Source: CAYZJD01 sp964478455 (lineage in GTDB: Bacteria; Acidobacteriota; Terriglobia; Bryobacterales; Bryobacteraceae). Taken from it: a stretch of DNA of 7,065 bases. This document shows positions 6,055 through 7,065 of this stretch, piece after piece. The DNA lies in NCBI GenBank assembly GCA_964478455.1, contig CAYZJD010000253.1, positions 1 through 7,065 of the forward strand, read 5' to 3'. The notes beneath the pieces were generated by a model that saw nothing but the letters and a program-made list of their open reading frames with translations, was not told the origin of the DNA and searched no databases. Numbering within the stretch: the stretch's first letter is position 1; each line of letters starts with the position of its first letter. The position numbers and the translations under genes were made by a program.

Positions 6055-7065
6055 TCACGAAATCCCCTTTATCCTCACCCCGTCGGCGATTTCGATACTC
6101 TGTTCCGCCACCAGCAGGTCGCCGCTGGCCAGCCCCGCGGTCACCTCCAGCATGGAATCGGTCTCGCGGCCGATGCGCACAGCGCGGCGCAGGGCTTTTC
6201 CCTCCGCCACCACGAAGACATAGGATTCCTTAGCGGAGCGATCCTCCCGATAGACGGCCGCGGCGGGGATCACGATCGCTTCGCGCTGGAGTCCCGTGTG
6301 AATCTCGCCTTGGGCAAACATCCCCGCTTTCAGCTTGCCGGCGACATTGTTGACCTGAATGCGGACCTTGGCCGCGCGAGACTCGGTGTCCACCGCCGGC
6401 AGGATCTCGATCACGCGCCCCTCGAACTTCTCGCCCGGATAGGCGTTCACCGCAAAGTTGACCGCCTGTCCGGAGCGCACCTGGGCGAGGTCGGCCGTTG
6501 CCACCGGGCTCTCCAGCTCGATCCTCCGGTTGTCGACCAGCGTAAACACCGGTGTCGGCGCTTCCACGTACGCGCCGGGATTGACCGACTTCACCTGGAT
6601 CTCGCCCGCCACCGGCGCCCGGATCACCGTATCCTGGAGCCGCTTGCGGGCGACGGCCACGGCCGTGCGCGCCTGTTCGAGCTGCGCCTGCGCCAGCGCT
6701 GTCTGGGCGCGGGCGTCCCGTTCGGCCAGCTCGGCCGCCTTCAGATCCTTGTCGGTGATACCGCCCGACTGGATGAGATTACGGGCCCGCTCGCGCTCCG
6801 AACGGCTGTGATCTTCGAGCACCTTCGCACGCTCGAGCGCGGCCTCGGCCACCTGCGTCGCCGACTCCGCCTGTCGCAGAGCCAGCTTGTAGTCTTCCTC
6901 ATCCACCCAAACGACGGGCTCGCCGGCGGCCACGCGGTCGCCTTCCTCCTTCGGAAAGCGCAGCACCGTGCCGATGGTCTCGGCTTTGACTTCCACGCGG
7001 GTCCTCGACACAAGCGACCCGGTGACCGCGACGGTGGCCGTGAAGGGCCGGCTCTCGACCCGCAG
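6055..7065 (-). CDS. RND efflux periplasmic adaptor subunit (membrane fusion protein, HlyD/AcrA-like), 5' end beyond window
   Basis: The last 336 residues and the TGA stop are present; the frame is open to the right edge and begins LRVESRPFTATVAVTGSLVS, the usual strand entering the lipoyl domain. A lipoyl half-motif (IGTVLRFPKEEGDRVAAGEP) is followed by an alpha-helical hairpin rich in Ala/Glu/Gln, from DYKLALRQAES to VARKRLQ. Its turn, LIQSGGITDKDLKAAE, is where such adaptors touch the outer-membrane channel. The second lipoyl half (VIRAPVAGEIQVKSVNPGAYV), a beta-barrel domain (about ELESPVATADLAQVRSGQAV to MFAQGEIHTG) and a membrane-proximal domain with IVIPAAAVYR follow. The missing N-terminus should hold a signal peptide or lipoprotein anchor. 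It links the permease to an outer-membrane channel in the periplasm. An internal GTG at 7011 is not the start, because domain sequence continues upstream of it. Confidence 0.94.
   Translation of the reverse strand: MRVESRPFTATVAVTGSLVSRTRVEVKAETIGTVLRFPKEEGDRVAAGEPVVWVDEEDYKLALRQAESATQVAEAALERAKVLEDHSRSERERARNLIQSGGITDKDLKAAELAERDARAQTALAQAQLEQARTAVAVARKRLQDTVIRAPVAGEIQVKSVNPGAYVEAPTPVFTLVDNRRIELESPVATADLAQVRSGQAVNFAVNAYPGEKFEGRVIEILPAVDTESRAAKVRIQVNNVAGKLKAGMFAQGEIHTGLQREAIVIPAAAVYREDRSAKESYVFVVAEGKALRRAVRIGRETDSMLEVTAGLASGDLLVAEQSIEIADGVRIKGIS

Noticed and set aside
1..7065. CRISPR arrays, tRNA, rRNA, insertion sequences
   Set aside because: I saw no regularly spaced repeats, no cloverleaf with conserved T-loop sequence and no transposase-like protein in any real frame.

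Overview
The window is 7,065 bases of GC-rich bacterial DNA, and every supported gene lies on the minus strand. It looks like a draft or metagenome scaffold: a run of exactly 100 N (1865-1964) joins two contigs, so genes left and right of it may not be true neighbours. The protein styles (an NGHGGN creatininase-family protein, a Glu/Leu/Phe/Val-type GDH, an HAE1-type RND pump, a winged-helix/nucleotidyltransferase/HEPN cassette) and GC near 60-66% would suit a soil or sediment lineage such as Acidobacteriota (Bryobacterales/Solibacter-like). That placement is an impression and has not been tested.

Layout from the left edge. At 1-1102 is the N-terminal 367 residues of glutamate dehydrogenase, cut by the window edge, with a leader (1103-1221) holding a possible -10 box and a small stem-loop. 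At 1222-1864 is a creatininase-family amidohydrolase whose N-terminus is lost in the N gap. Right of the gap, 1965-2767 holds a three-gene cassette read leftwards: a winged-helix regulator (2450-2767), an MNT-type minimal nucleotidyltransferase (2094-2453) and a HEPN-domain protein (1965-2206, C-terminus lost in the gap). It is preceded by a compact promoter with a perfect 10-bp inverted repeat. At 2889-6011 is a complete RND efflux permease, and at 6055-7065 the C-terminal part of its periplasmic adaptor, cut by the right edge.

The adaptor and permease form an operon (43-base gap) for an envelope-spanning efflux pump; the outer-membrane channel is not visible. The regulator, nucleotidyltransferase and HEPN genes fit the known MNT-HEPN (type VII) toxin-antitoxin theme, in which the nucleotidyltransferase neutralises a HEPN ribonuclease by nucleotidylation. 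In relatives I know, the winged helix and nucleotidyltransferase are one protein. Here they are two frames meeting at an ATGA overlap, exactly where the fusion junction would be. This cassette is the most interesting part of the window. Its promoter shows an operator-like palindrome between the -35 and -10 boxes and predicts an almost leaderless mRNA.
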